From an uncultured Eubacteriales bacterium (GTDB lineage: Bacteria > Bacillota > Clostridia > Oscillospirales > Acutalibacteraceae), in NCBI GenBank assembly GCA_934477125.1, contig CAKSOL010000012.1, positions 59,360 to 123,359 of the forward strand: a stretch of DNA of 64,000 bases, in the 5' to 3' direction. The notes below the pieces were generated by a model. That model was not told where the DNA came from, did not search any database, and saw nothing but the letters and a program-made list of their open reading frames with translations. A program made the translations under genes and the position numbers. This document shows, one piece after another, positions 34,003-42,900 of the stretch. Position 1 is the first letter of the stretch. Each line of letters begins with the position of its first letter.

Positions 34003-35406
34003 TTATTTAATCGTTTCGTCAACCTTTAGGCTGGGAAAATACTTGCAGAATTCTTTAATTTCTTTTCGGTAATCGCCGCGCATTTCAACAAAGTGGTGAA
34101 TGTAAGGTCCGTCAAGCAATCTGTCCTCAACCGCCTGAAGATTTTCAAATTCACCCCAGATATATGTACCGTGGGTCTGAGGTCCCTCGGTAGTCCGGCA
34201 AACAAGCGGCAGTATCATATAATCGCCGTGCTCCTGGTCGATACGGGCAACCGTGTATTCGCCGTCTCTCCCTCTGAGCCATGCGCGCTGGTTTACAAGG
34301 CGCGCCTTGGTTCCCTCGGCTTTTTCGCTTACGGGGAACGGACCGCAATGCCACAAAAGCTCGGCATTTCTGTTTTCGGGGTGGCGTACAGTAAACTCGC
34401 CGAACAGCGGTCTGCCCTTCCCGAGCGTTGCGCACTTTAAAAGCGCCATTGTCATAGCGCAATGCATATCGCTCTCGCAGGATACCATAAAGCCCATTTC
34501 GTTAAGCAGACCGTAAAGCGCGCAGGGGGCTAAGCCGTCAAACATAATGGGGGTCGCCGTCCAGCATTCCGCCGAAAGAACATCAAGGTTAAACTCCTCA
34601 AAAAGATGCTTATACATAGCGGTCATTGTCGCCATCGGCTTTATGTATTTCGGCGTCAGATCGTCAAGCTCGTAATTTGTGAGGAAATACTGCTCGTACT
34701 CCGCTATTTCGTCTGCATAGTCCGTTTCGGCAGTCCTCATTCTCTGCTCGATAATCGCAAAGTTAATGGGAATTATCTTAATACCGAATTTTTCCATCAG
34801 CTCGCCCTCGTTCCATATTACCGAGAAGAACGGAGCGGGACGCGTACCGACCTGACCTATCCTCATACCCTTAAAGTTTTTAACCATACAGGCAACGCGC
34901 ACAAAGCTGTCAAAGCCCTCTTTAAACTCGTCCGACTCAACGCGGCAGCAGGGCAAATGTGAAAACGGAATATGAAAACGCTGGAACTGGCGCGAAACTC
35001 CGAATAAACCGCACTGCGAATCGGTAGGTCTCATACCGCAGGCATAATATTCATCATCAAGCGGCGCCCACAAAAGCACGGGTTTTCCGAGCGCCTTTGC
35101 TATGTCCGCCGCCGCCTCTTCATTTCCGAAATTGCAGTTTATAATAACAACGGCGTCAACCTTTTCCGCCTTAAAGCGCTCAACGATATCCTCAGCAGAC
35201 TTATCGTCAAAAATAAGGTCGGCGCAGCCGAGACCCTTACTGTCCGCAAAGGTTACGCTGTCGCTAACAAAATTTTTCTCTATGTAATCGACAAATCTGT
35301 GTCCCCGTTCCTCTGCCGAAACCCAGGTTAAAAAGGTTTTCGCGGGGCGGTTGGTTGTGTTACGGCGCATAGGAACAAGACCTATTTTCACTTTATAATC
35401 AAGCAT
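34003..35406 (-). CDS. L-fucose/L-arabinose isomerase family protein
   Basis: This 467-residue protein belongs to the FucI/AraA superfamily (COG2407). It shows the N-terminal Rossmann segment VDAVVIINCNFGNEE, RIGQVGTRPAPF, SAECWTATPIMFDGLAPC and a C-terminal region HFVEMRGDY; metal-binding Glu and Asp are likely in CESDMHCAMTMALL and the AECW area. It is a divergent member, not typical FucI, so the sugar is unknown. The start at 35406 follows GGGGGA; the frame is open 42 nt further. First gene of the locus after the divergent RpiR regulator. Confidence 0.82.
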   Translation of the reverse strand: MLDYKVKIGLVPMRRNTTNRPAKTFLTWVSAEERGHRFVDYIEKNFVSDSVTFADSKGLGCADLIFDDKSAEDIVERFKAEKVDAVVIINCNFGNEEAAADIAKALGKPVLLWAPLDDEYYACGMRPTDSQCGLFGVSRQFQRFHIPFSHLPCCRVESDEFKEGFDSFVRVACMVKNFKGMRIGQVGTRPAPFFSVIWNEGELMEKFGIKIIPINFAIIEQRMRTAETDYADEIAEYEQYFLTNYELDDLTPKYIKPMATMTAMYKHLFEEFNLDVLSAECWTATPIMFDGLAPCALYGLLNEMGFMVSCESDMHCAMTMALLKCATLGKGRPLFGEFTVRHPENRNAELLWHCGPFPVSEKAEGTKARLVNQRAWLRGRDGEYTVARIDQEHGDYMILPLVCRTTEGPQTHGTYIWGEFENLQAVEDRLLDGPYIHHFVEMRGDYRKEIKEFCKYFPSLKVDETIK

Positions 35407-35473
35407 ACTATCCCCCACCAAATTTAAATTATATTTATAAAATACCAAATCTAAAATATAAACGCAATAGCAA

Positions 35474-35497
35474 AATGAAATTTATTTTTATTTCATT
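35474..35497. promoter_or_regulatory. Operator-like palindrome 1 (RpiR locus)
   Basis: AATGAAAT and ATTTCATT form an inverted repeat over 24 nt, just upstream of and touching the rpiR -35 and within the divergent control region. It shares half-sites with palindrome 2. Confidence 0.55.
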
Positions 35498-35524
35498 GAC
35501 TGTTTTTCAAAATAATGGTATAAT
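35496..35524 (+). promoter_or_regulatory. Promoter of the RpiR regulator gene
   Basis: TTGACT, 17 nt, TATAAT preceded by TGG. Both operator-like palindromes flank it. Confidence 0.75.
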
Positions 35525-35543
35525 AATGAAAATTATTTTCATT
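35525..35543. promoter_or_regulatory. Operator-like palindrome 2 (RpiR locus)
   Basis: AATGAAAA-TTA-TTTTCATT is a perfect 8-bp inverted repeat immediately after the -10, covering the likely start site, as expected for an autoregulating repressor. Confidence 0.6.
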
Positions 35544-35555
35544 TAAGGAGCTAAA

Positions 35556-36395
35556 ATGGAATCCACGTTACACAAAATACGCAGCCTTTATCCAGAAATG
35601 GGCAGAGCCGAAAAAAGAATAGCGGATTATATTTTTGAAAATGCCCAGAGCATGACGGGATATTCGGTAACGCAGTTAGCCGAAAGGTGCGGCTGCGGCG
35701 ACGCTACCGTTGTCCGGTTTTCGCGCCGCTTAGGCTTTGAGGGCTTTCAGGCGCTTAAAATAGGAATAGCCGGGGAATTGGGCTCAGCATCAACCATCAG
35801 CAGCGAAATCAAGAAAAGCGACAGCTGCTTCGATATCTTTAAAAAGCGGATAAACGACATATCCGTATCGCTCAGCAGCACAGAAAGTATACTTGATGAA
35901 AAAGCCCTTGAAAGCGCGGCGCGGTCTATAATGGAGGCTCGGCGCATAGCTGTTTTCGGGCTTGGAAATTCCGCCGCTATCGCTATGGACGCGGCTCATA
36001 AATTCCTGCGGTTGGGGCTTGACGCTCAAAGCTGCACCGACAACCATATGCAGGCAATAATCGCCTCGCATTTAGACAGAAAAAGCGTTGCCATAGGGAT
36101 ATCCCATTCCGGCTCCTCAAAGGACATTGTTGACGCGCTAAAGCTTTCAAAAATAGGCAATGCAACAACCATCTGCGTTACAAATTATGCCGCGTCGCCG
36201 ATAGTCGAGGCATCGGACATAGCTCTGTTTACAAAATCCGACGAAACAAAGCATTCCATTCTCGGAATGAGTTCGCGTATTGCTCAGCTTACTATTTTTG
36301 ACGCTATATATACATATATAGTTATAAATTCCGATAAAGCGGCAGTTCAGGCGATTTACAATACCGAGCTTGCATTGCAGGGCAAAAAATACTGA
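35556..36395 (+). CDS. MurR/RpiR family transcriptional regulator
   Basis: The 279-residue protein has an N-terminal helix-turn-helix (GYSVTQLAERCGCGDATVVRF, about 35-55) and a C-terminal SIS sugar-phosphate-binding domain (IAVFGLGNSAAIAMDA, then GISHSGSSKDIVDALK). RpiR proteins sense phosphosugars, so a phosphorylated intermediate made by the FGGY or PfkB kinase is the likely effector. It is divergent from the sugar locus, and the two palindromes in the shared 150-nt region are probable operators. Confidence 0.92.
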   Translation: MESTLHKIRSLYPEMGRAEKRIADYIFENAQSMTGYSVTQLAERCGCGDATVVRFSRRLGFEGFQALKIGIAGELGSASTISSEIKKSDSCFDIFKKRINDISVSLSSTESILDEKALESAARSIMEARRIAVFGLGNSAAIAMDAAHKFLRLGLDAQSCTDNHMQAIIASHLDRKSVAIGISHSGSSKDIVDALKLSKIGNATTICVTNYAASPIVEASDIALFTKSDETKHSILGMSSRIAQLTIFDAIYTYIVINSDKAAVQAIYNTELALQGKKY

Positions 36396-36430
36396 TACGC
36401 AAAATAACTTTTAATAAGCCGTATTTAAAT

Positions 36431-36463
36431 AAGTCCGTCAATCGGTTTGATTGGCGGACTTTT
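36431..36463. terminator. Bidirectional terminator between rpiR and the histidine kinase gene
   Basis: A 13-bp stem with one G-U pair (36431-36443 with 36449-36461) and TTTT on the plus side. Confidence 0.7.
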
Positions 36464-36477
36464 AACGCACTAAACAC

Positions 36478-37746
36478 TCAGAGTATAACCCTGAGTACAA
36501 ACATATTACCGTCTACGGAAAACTGGCAGTTGCCGTTAAGTCTTTCGGTAACATAGCGTATGCTCTGCGTCCCGAAGCCGTGACCGCTGACTTTGCTGCG
36601 CGGTATTCCGTCTGCTATCTCCGGCGCGTCGGCAAACGTATTCTTCAGCGACAAAAGCAGCTTATTTTCCTTCATCTTCAAATCAAGCGAAATAAATCTT
36701 TGCTCCTGACCGAGCGGAAGAACGGCATGAATGGCGTTTTCCATAGCGTTGGACAGTATTGAGGTTAAATCAACATCCGAAACCGGAAGCCTTTCCGGAA
36801 TCCGGATATCAAACCGAAAATCAATCCCGTTATTATGAATATCGTTTTCATAGGAGGATAAAATCATATTTATCACGGCATTTTTGCAATACTTATGCAT
36901 CGCTGTTTTTTCTGCCGAGCTTATAATATCGTTTATATATACCTTTGCCCTTTCATATTCGCCGTTATCTATGAAAACCGAAATATTCGTGAGAAAATGC
37001 CGCATATCATGACGTATAAGCGACACGGCATGCTGCGACCGCTTATTTGCTTCAATTTCCTTTTGAGACTGCGTTCTCTGCATTTCTATCAGTCTTATTT
37101 GCTGGTCCGCCTCCCGTTTTTCTTCATATTGTCTGAAATAAACAAGCAGAAACAGCAGGTAGGCGATACAAAGCGCAAAGCCTAAAAATTCCGCAACAAC
37201 CGCCATCCCCGAATAAATAAGCGCGGTATAAACCCCTGTAAGATAATCAAAAAGGTAATACGTAAACGGCATCAACGCCAGAATAAACAGCTCTTTATCG
37301 GGCTTTTGAATAAGCTGAGCCGTAGCTCTCGAAACAAACCTTATCAAAACGATAAAAACCGTAACCGTTGCTGCTATACGGACGCTGTAATAAACCCATT
37401 CAAGCTGCGTAAGCTCCATTGCCAAAAGACCGACCCACTTGCTTATCTGACAGCAGAGATAGCCGGTCATAACCGACATAAGCGAAAGCACAAGCTTATA
37501 TTTATAAAAAAGCATAAGGAAAAGCGCAAGCGGCAGATGAACTATAAAGGGATATACCTGACGGGTTACCGCCTCGCCGAATATTGCAAACGTTCCGATA
37601 TATACCAAACCCACGGCGCAGGAAAAGCCGAGCAAAATCAGAATATTTTTCCGGTTCATTCTTATCCCGAGAAAAGCCGCCGATATATATACGCCGAATA
37701 AAAGCGTTGTCGCATTATGCAGGGTAATCAAAATGCTTTCAAACAT
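36478..37746 (-). CDS. GHKL sensor histidine kinase (AgrC/LytS-like)
   Basis: The 422-residue protein has about six to seven transmembrane helices in the first 200 residues, a coiled linker (YEEKREADQQIRLIEMQ), the phosphoacceptor-type LIRHDMRHFLTN segment, and a GHKL ATPase domain with DVDLTSILSNAMENAI and a final GHGFGTQSIRY. This matches quorum or cell-surface sensors that signal to LytTR regulators. Start placed at ATG 37746 after AGGAAAGG; the frame extends back into the regulator gene without support. It follows the LytTR gene by 14 nt. Confidence 0.88.
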   Translation of the reverse strand: MFESILITLHNATTLLFGVYISAAFLGIRMNRKNILILLGFSCAVGLVYIGTFAIFGEAVTRQVYPFIVHLPLALFLMLFYKYKLVLSLMSVMTGYLCCQISKWVGLLAMELTQLEWVYYSVRIAATVTVFIVLIRFVSRATAQLIQKPDKELFILALMPFTYYLFDYLTGVYTALIYSGMAVVAEFLGFALCIAYLLFLLVYFRQYEEKREADQQIRLIEMQRTQSQKEIEANKRSQHAVSLIRHDMRHFLTNISVFIDNGEYERAKVYINDIISSAEKTAMHKYCKNAVINMILSSYENDIHNNGIDFRFDIRIPERLPVSDVDLTSILSNAMENAIHAVLPLGQEQRFISLDLKMKENKLLLSLKNTFADAPEIADGIPRSKVSGHGFGTQSIRYVTERLNGNCQFSVDGNMFVLRVIL

Positions 37747-37760
37747 ATCTTTTCCTTTCC

Positions 37761-38474
37761 TCAATCCTGAAACATCATTGAAAAATACGCTTCCTTGAAC
37801 GCCTTGCCGTAGCCCCTGGCTATCGGAATATTCCGCCCTGATTTCAGATATATCTCGGTTGTGCTGAAATGGTCCACATTCGGCATATAAACAAGATAGC
37901 TGCGATGGCATTTAAAAAAGCCGTCACATTCGGTGAACCTTTCCTCTATGGCGTATAACGGGTCAACGGCATAAATAACCTTTCCCGTCCGCAGATAAAA
38001 GACAACCCTTTTATTCTGAGCCTCGGCATACTCTATATCGTGAAAATATATCTTCTGATAGCCGAAGGGTGTTTTAAGAACGGTATTTTTAGGCTCGGCG
38101 TTAAATGCGAGACTGCATTCATCAAGCGTTTCCTTTATTTTTTCGTATGTAACCGGCTTTAAAAGATAGCCCTGCGCCTTTACCTCGTAGGACTCCAGCG
38201 CAAATTCCGGCGATGATGTTAAAAATACAATTTTAACCGCGTTATCGCTTCTGCGAAGCTCCTTTGCCGCGTCTATTCCGTTTTGCAGGGGCATAATGAT
38301 ATCCAGAAAAACGATATCCATTCTGACAGCCGAATTTTTCGCAATCAGCGAATCGCCGTTATCAAACTGATATATCTCCACAGGTATTTCGCTGTCCCCA
38401 GACCATTTTTCAATCATTGCAACCGCATGCAGCAGGAAATCGGCGTTATCATCGCAGACTGCAATACGCATCAT
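37761..38474 (-). CDS. LytTR-family response regulator
   Basis: The 237-residue regulator has a receiver domain (IAVCDDNADFLL, phospho-acceptor in VFLDIIMPLQNG, conserved Lys near KAQGYLLKP) and a C-terminal LytTR DNA-binding domain (ECDGFFKCHRSYLVYMPNV, then IPIARGYGKAFKEAY). LytTR regulators usually bind paired direct repeats upstream of cell-surface genes. The start at 38474 follows GGGAGG. The gene is divergent from the cohesin/dockerin pair across 217 nt, so that pair is the obvious candidate target. Confidence 0.9.
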   Translation of the reverse strand: MMRIAVCDDNADFLLHAVAMIEKWSGDSEIPVEIYQFDNGDSLIAKNSAVRMDIVFLDIIMPLQNGIDAAKELRRSDNAVKIVFLTSSPEFALESYEVKAQGYLLKPVTYEKIKETLDECSLAFNAEPKNTVLKTPFGYQKIYFHDIEYAEAQNKRVVFYLRTGKVIYAVDPLYAIEERFTECDGFFKCHRSYLVYMPNVDHFSTTEIYLKSGRNIPIARGYGKAFKEAYFSMMFQD

Positions 38475-38691
38475 ACCTGTTTCGCCTCCCGGTATATAAA
38501 ATAACATTATTATTTTACTATGTTTTTTTCTCATTTTCAACCTTACAAATCTGCAATTCGCTCCGAAAAAACAACATTTCGCACCGAACGCATTTTTCAG
38601 CCATTAAAATGAGTAAAATAACAATTAAACCAAGACTTGGGTAAATAGGTTTCGCAGCCGGCTCAGGTCTGAATTACTGGGAGGTATTCTA

Positions 38692-39993
38692 ATGTCAAAA
38701 ACAAATCATCCGCGCGGCAGGCGGTTATTGAAAGCTATCGCCGCCATCTGCTCGCTTTGCCTGCTCCTTTCCTTAGGGGCAATATCCGCAAGCGCAGCGG
38801 GAGGAGGAAAGATTTCCTCGTCATCCTGCGAGGCGGAAAGAGGAGGCTCGGCTTCGGTCGCAATAAATATGGACGAAAATCCGGGCATATGGGCAATAAA
38901 GCTCAGAATTCACTATGACAGCTCCGCTTTAAGTCTCGAATCGGTTTCTGTCGGAACCGTTTTTAATACGGACGAAATAGAATCAAACACCGGCAATCCC
39001 TGCGTATTGGTCTGTTCATACAATGGTAAGGCAAATAAAACTACCGCCGGAAACATCGTAACTATGAATTTCAAGGTTAAGAGCAGCGCCGACTATAAGG
39101 CTTATCCGGTTAATGTTGAAATAACTCAGGCTATAAACACCGACGCCAAAAAGTTCAGTTTCAGCGCAAATAACGGGAGCGTTAATGTTGTTAAGTGCAT
39201 ACATTCAAAGGAATGGCGAGTAACCAAAGCCGCCACCTGTGACGCGGACGGAACCGAAACGCTGTCCTGCTCGAAATGCAGCGAAACCTTTGAAACAAGA
39301 AGTACAGCCGCGCTGAAGCATAAAAACACCGAAATTAAAAATGCAAAGGCGGCGACAAAAACCGCTGAGGGGTATACGGGAGATACATACTGCAAGGATT
39401 GCGGAAAGCTTCTGAGCAAGGGTAAAACAGTTGAAAAGCTTACCTCCTCAGACTCCGGAAAGAACACATCCTCGGCAAGCTCTGCAACGTCCTCCAAATC
39501 GGATAAAACCGATAATGGCAAAACAGACAGCTCGGATAAGACCGACAGTTCAAAGACAGGCGGTGAGCCCATTATCATAACCGGCAAAAATGCCGTTTTT
39601 GCAAGAAACGAAAATAAATCTCTTGTTTTCGCCTCCGACGCCGAGTTCAGCGATTTTATCCGCGTTGAAATTGACGGCGAGGTTCTGGACGAAAAGTATT
39701 ACAGCTCAAAAAGCGGAAGTACGGTTATAACCGTAAGCCCGGAATATCTCAGCAGTCTCAGCAACGGAGAGCATACTGTTTCAATAGTATCAAAGAGCGG
39801 AACCGCAAGCGCGCAGTTTACTGTTAAAGATGAGGCCGACACCGCTCCCGACAAGGAATTGACCTCATCACAGGACGCGTCCTCTAAAAATGAAACAAAA
39901 TCCTCGGCGCCTGTTATAGTAATGATTATTATTGTTATTCTTCTTGCAGGAGTTGCCGCCGTGCTCCTTATCTTTAAGAGAAAGAGAGGATAA
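38692..39993 (+). CDS. Membrane-anchored cohesin-domain protein
   Basis: The 433-residue exported protein begins with a signal peptide (basic RGRRLLK, hydrophobic core, cleavage near SASAAGG at about 36). Residues about 40-166 match a cohesin domain (GSASVAINMDENPGIWAIKL, YDSSALSLESVSVGTVF). Then comes a two-part Cys-rich module with CxxC pairs (CSKCSETF and CKDCGKLL, about 168-245), a Ser/Thr/Lys/Asp linker, an Ig-like beta domain (about 297-378) and a C-terminal helix VIVMIIIVILLAGVAAVLL followed by KRKRG. The topology suggests a protein fixed in the membrane with its cohesin outside. The next gene encodes a dockerin, overlapping by 1 nt. Confidence 0.83.
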   Translation: MSKTNHPRGRRLLKAIAAICSLCLLLSLGAISASAAGGGKISSSSCEAERGGSASVAINMDENPGIWAIKLRIHYDSSALSLESVSVGTVFNTDEIESNTGNPCVLVCSYNGKANKTTAGNIVTMNFKVKSSADYKAYPVNVEITQAINTDAKKFSFSANNGSVNVVKCIHSKEWRVTKAATCDADGTETLSCSKCSETFETRSTAALKHKNTEIKNAKAATKTAEGYTGDTYCKDCGKLLSKGKTVEKLTSSDSGKNTSSASSATSSKSDKTDNGKTDSSDKTDSSKTGGEPIIITGKNAVFARNENKSLVFASDAEFSDFIRVEIDGEVLDEKYYSSKSGSTVITVSPEYLSSLSNGEHTVSIVSKSGTASAQFTVKDEADTAPDKELTSSQDASSKNETKSSAPVIVMIIIVILLAGVAAVLLIFKRKRG

Positions 39994-42900
39994 TGATGAA
40001 AAAAAGAATACTCAGCTTTGTTCTCGTTATTGCTCTTGCCCTGACCGCTCTGCCTATGGCGGCATTTGCCAAAACAAACGGCATTTTATACGGCGATGTC
40101 AATAACGATAAAGAGATTGACCTTATTGATATTTTAACAATGAAGCTTTATCTTATTGAGGAAAATCCCTCGAATTTCAGCTTCACCAACTCTGATGTCA
40201 ACGTTGACAGCGATGTAGACCTGGTTGACCTGCTGATGCTGAAAAAGTATCTGGCGGAGTGGGACGATGTTCATTTAGGACCCGACCTTGTAACCGTCAG
40301 CTTTTATGACGGCGAAAGCCTGATAGATTCGCTGATTGCCAATAAGGGATATCCGTTGAGCGAGGTTCCGTCAACGGCAAAATCTTCAAAATCAGGCGCA
40401 ATTCTTGAGGGATATTACACCGATTCCGGATTTACAACTCCGTTTTATGCGGAAAATCCGGTTGAGGGCAATATGTCGGTCTATGCGAAGTACACGGCAA
40501 TGGAGGACAGCGTAAGCGTTACTCCCGCATCCTTTGCTCAGATGGATATGTCGCCCAATATTTCATTTAAAATCAAAAAGACATCAGGCGATGTCTCCCC
40601 TGCCGACGCGGTTACACTTTCCTCAATGGACGGCTCCGACCCGGTAGCCGTTTCGGTATCGGACGACGGCAGCGGCGTTTATACCGTTAAGGCTCCCAAG
40701 GGCTTTAATAAGGGCAGCTCATACGAATTGACCCTTGCGGACGGCTGGATTTTCGACGGCAAGGATGAAAGCATCCGAACCGCGGCATTCTCAATCGCCA
40801 AAGAGGCTGTTGACAATATCTCCTTCAGCCAAACCAACCATTATGTAAGATATATCAATCCCGCCGCTCTGCACGCCGGCAGTCAGGTAAGCTGCGAGGG
40901 CGTAAACGTCGGAGACCTTATATGCTTCTATAAAAACGTAAATCCCAAGGACAGGGATTACAAGAGCGGAGAAGCTTATCTTGACGATCCGGAGACTTGG
41001 TTCAAGGCGTCAGCAGTATCCGGAAATACGGTAACTCTCGCCGAGCTTGAAAGCGCGGACAGCGAAAAAATGTATGACATTCCGGATAACTTCCCGGTTA
41101 TTGGAAGTATTCCGACCGGGGACCGCGGCACTCTCACCTTAGCGCCCGACAATGACGGTTACACGCTTGATACCGCGGCATATGCTTTAATGATAGGCGA
41201 AGAAAACGGAAATCTGAGCTATGCCGGCAGCAAAGTAAGCGTCGGAGACTTTATTTCGGTTTATACCTCTCAGGACAGCCTTAAAGACTCGGACGACGTA
41301 TACTTCGGGAAAATCGTTGCTTACGACAGCAGCACCGGCGTTATAACCTTTGAAAAATCGTCTGCCGATATGATTGAATCGGCGGCTGATATGTATATCA
41401 AGCCGGTTGTAACAGGCGACGACCTCATTTCCGACAGCGCAAAGGCGGAAATTCAGCGCATCGTTTATGCTCAGGTTAAAAACAGCGGCTTTGCCGAGGA
41501 AGCGGCGTATATGCTCGCAGATATGGCGACCAAGACAGACGGCTTCCGCAAAATGCCCGGTGCGAGCGTTATGTTTACAGACACCGCCGGAAGAGCGATT
41601 TCGGCCAACAGCATAGCTCAGTATAACTTAGGCGCGTCCTTTGAACTGAGAGACGGCGTTAAGCTGAAGGTTGAGGTTATAACTTCCGGAGACCAGCTCC
41701 ACTTTACCGACAAGGGCGCTGTTCAGTTAGCTGTCGGAATTGACGCTCAGTTTGAGACTGAGGTTGAGGACGGCGGCAAGATTATGATAAATCTTAACGC
41801 CTCTTTCACGCAGGAAATAGCGCTCGGAATAACCGCAAACGGAGAGCTTGTCAAAAAGAAAATTCTCGGTTTAATTCCGGTTCCTGTCGGAGTAAAGGTC
41901 GGCTCCTCTGTCGATATCAAGAGCTTTACGGGTATCAGGATAGACGCTCAGGCATACACCGAGCAGGAGAAGGACAAAGGGCTTCTGGATCAGCTCAAGG
42001 ATGCTGTCAAGAACCCGCAGAAGGTCGGAGCGCTCCTGCCTGACAGCTTGGGCAAGCTTAAAAAGGGACTTGACACAGCCGGCGATGTTATTAACAAGAT
42101 AACCGAAATCAAGGGCAAGCTTGAGCAGGCTAAAAAGGACGCGGAAAAGGTAAAGGAATATACCGAGGAGCTGAAAATGCTCTGGGAGGTTCTTGAAAAG
42201 GTAGACGGTATGCCGAACGAGGAGGAGTGGAACACTCTCTGCGAAAAGCTCGGTCAGACCAACATTTCAAAGGACCTTATGGATATGATGAACATTTCGG
42301 CAGAAACCGAGCTGAACGCCGACCGTTACGCCGACGGTATGAACGGCCTTATGGCAAAATACAGCGAAATGCTGGATAAGGAAACCGATTGGGTCAAGCT
42401 GGTTGATAAGGAAATGTGCAAGAGCGAAATCCGGGTATACGGTCTCGTTATCGCATTCTCCGCCAACTTCGTTGTCCGCGCGGATATTAACGTTGCTATG
42501 GGCGCCAGTCTCCAGTATGAGGTCGGAAAGCGTTATAACTTCTGGGTTAAGTTCGGTTTATTCAAGCCGAGCGCCGGAAGTGAAACCATCGACCTTATCG
42601 ACGAGCAGTTTGCCTTTCAGTATTATGTAATGGGCAAAATGGGGCTTAAAATGGGCATAAAGGGTTCAATTTCTTTTGCCATCGGCTCATCCGATATCGC
42701 AAGTGTCGGAATTTCCCTTGAATTCGGTCCATATGTAAAGCTCTACGGCTTTTTTATCTATGATTACGAGCGCACGAGAGAGGCGAACACCTCCCAGTTT
42801 ATATCAACCACCCGTATGGGAGGCGCGATATATATGGACTTCGGTCTTTACCTGATTATATCGCTTGAGGCTCAGGCGATTGACGGTATGTTTGAAGTAA

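Noticed and set aside
34003..35406. Standard L-fucose isomerase (FucI)
   Set aside because: Length and several segments fit the superfamily but the sequence is clearly divergent from FucI, and no fucose kinase/aldolase set of the usual type is adjacent.
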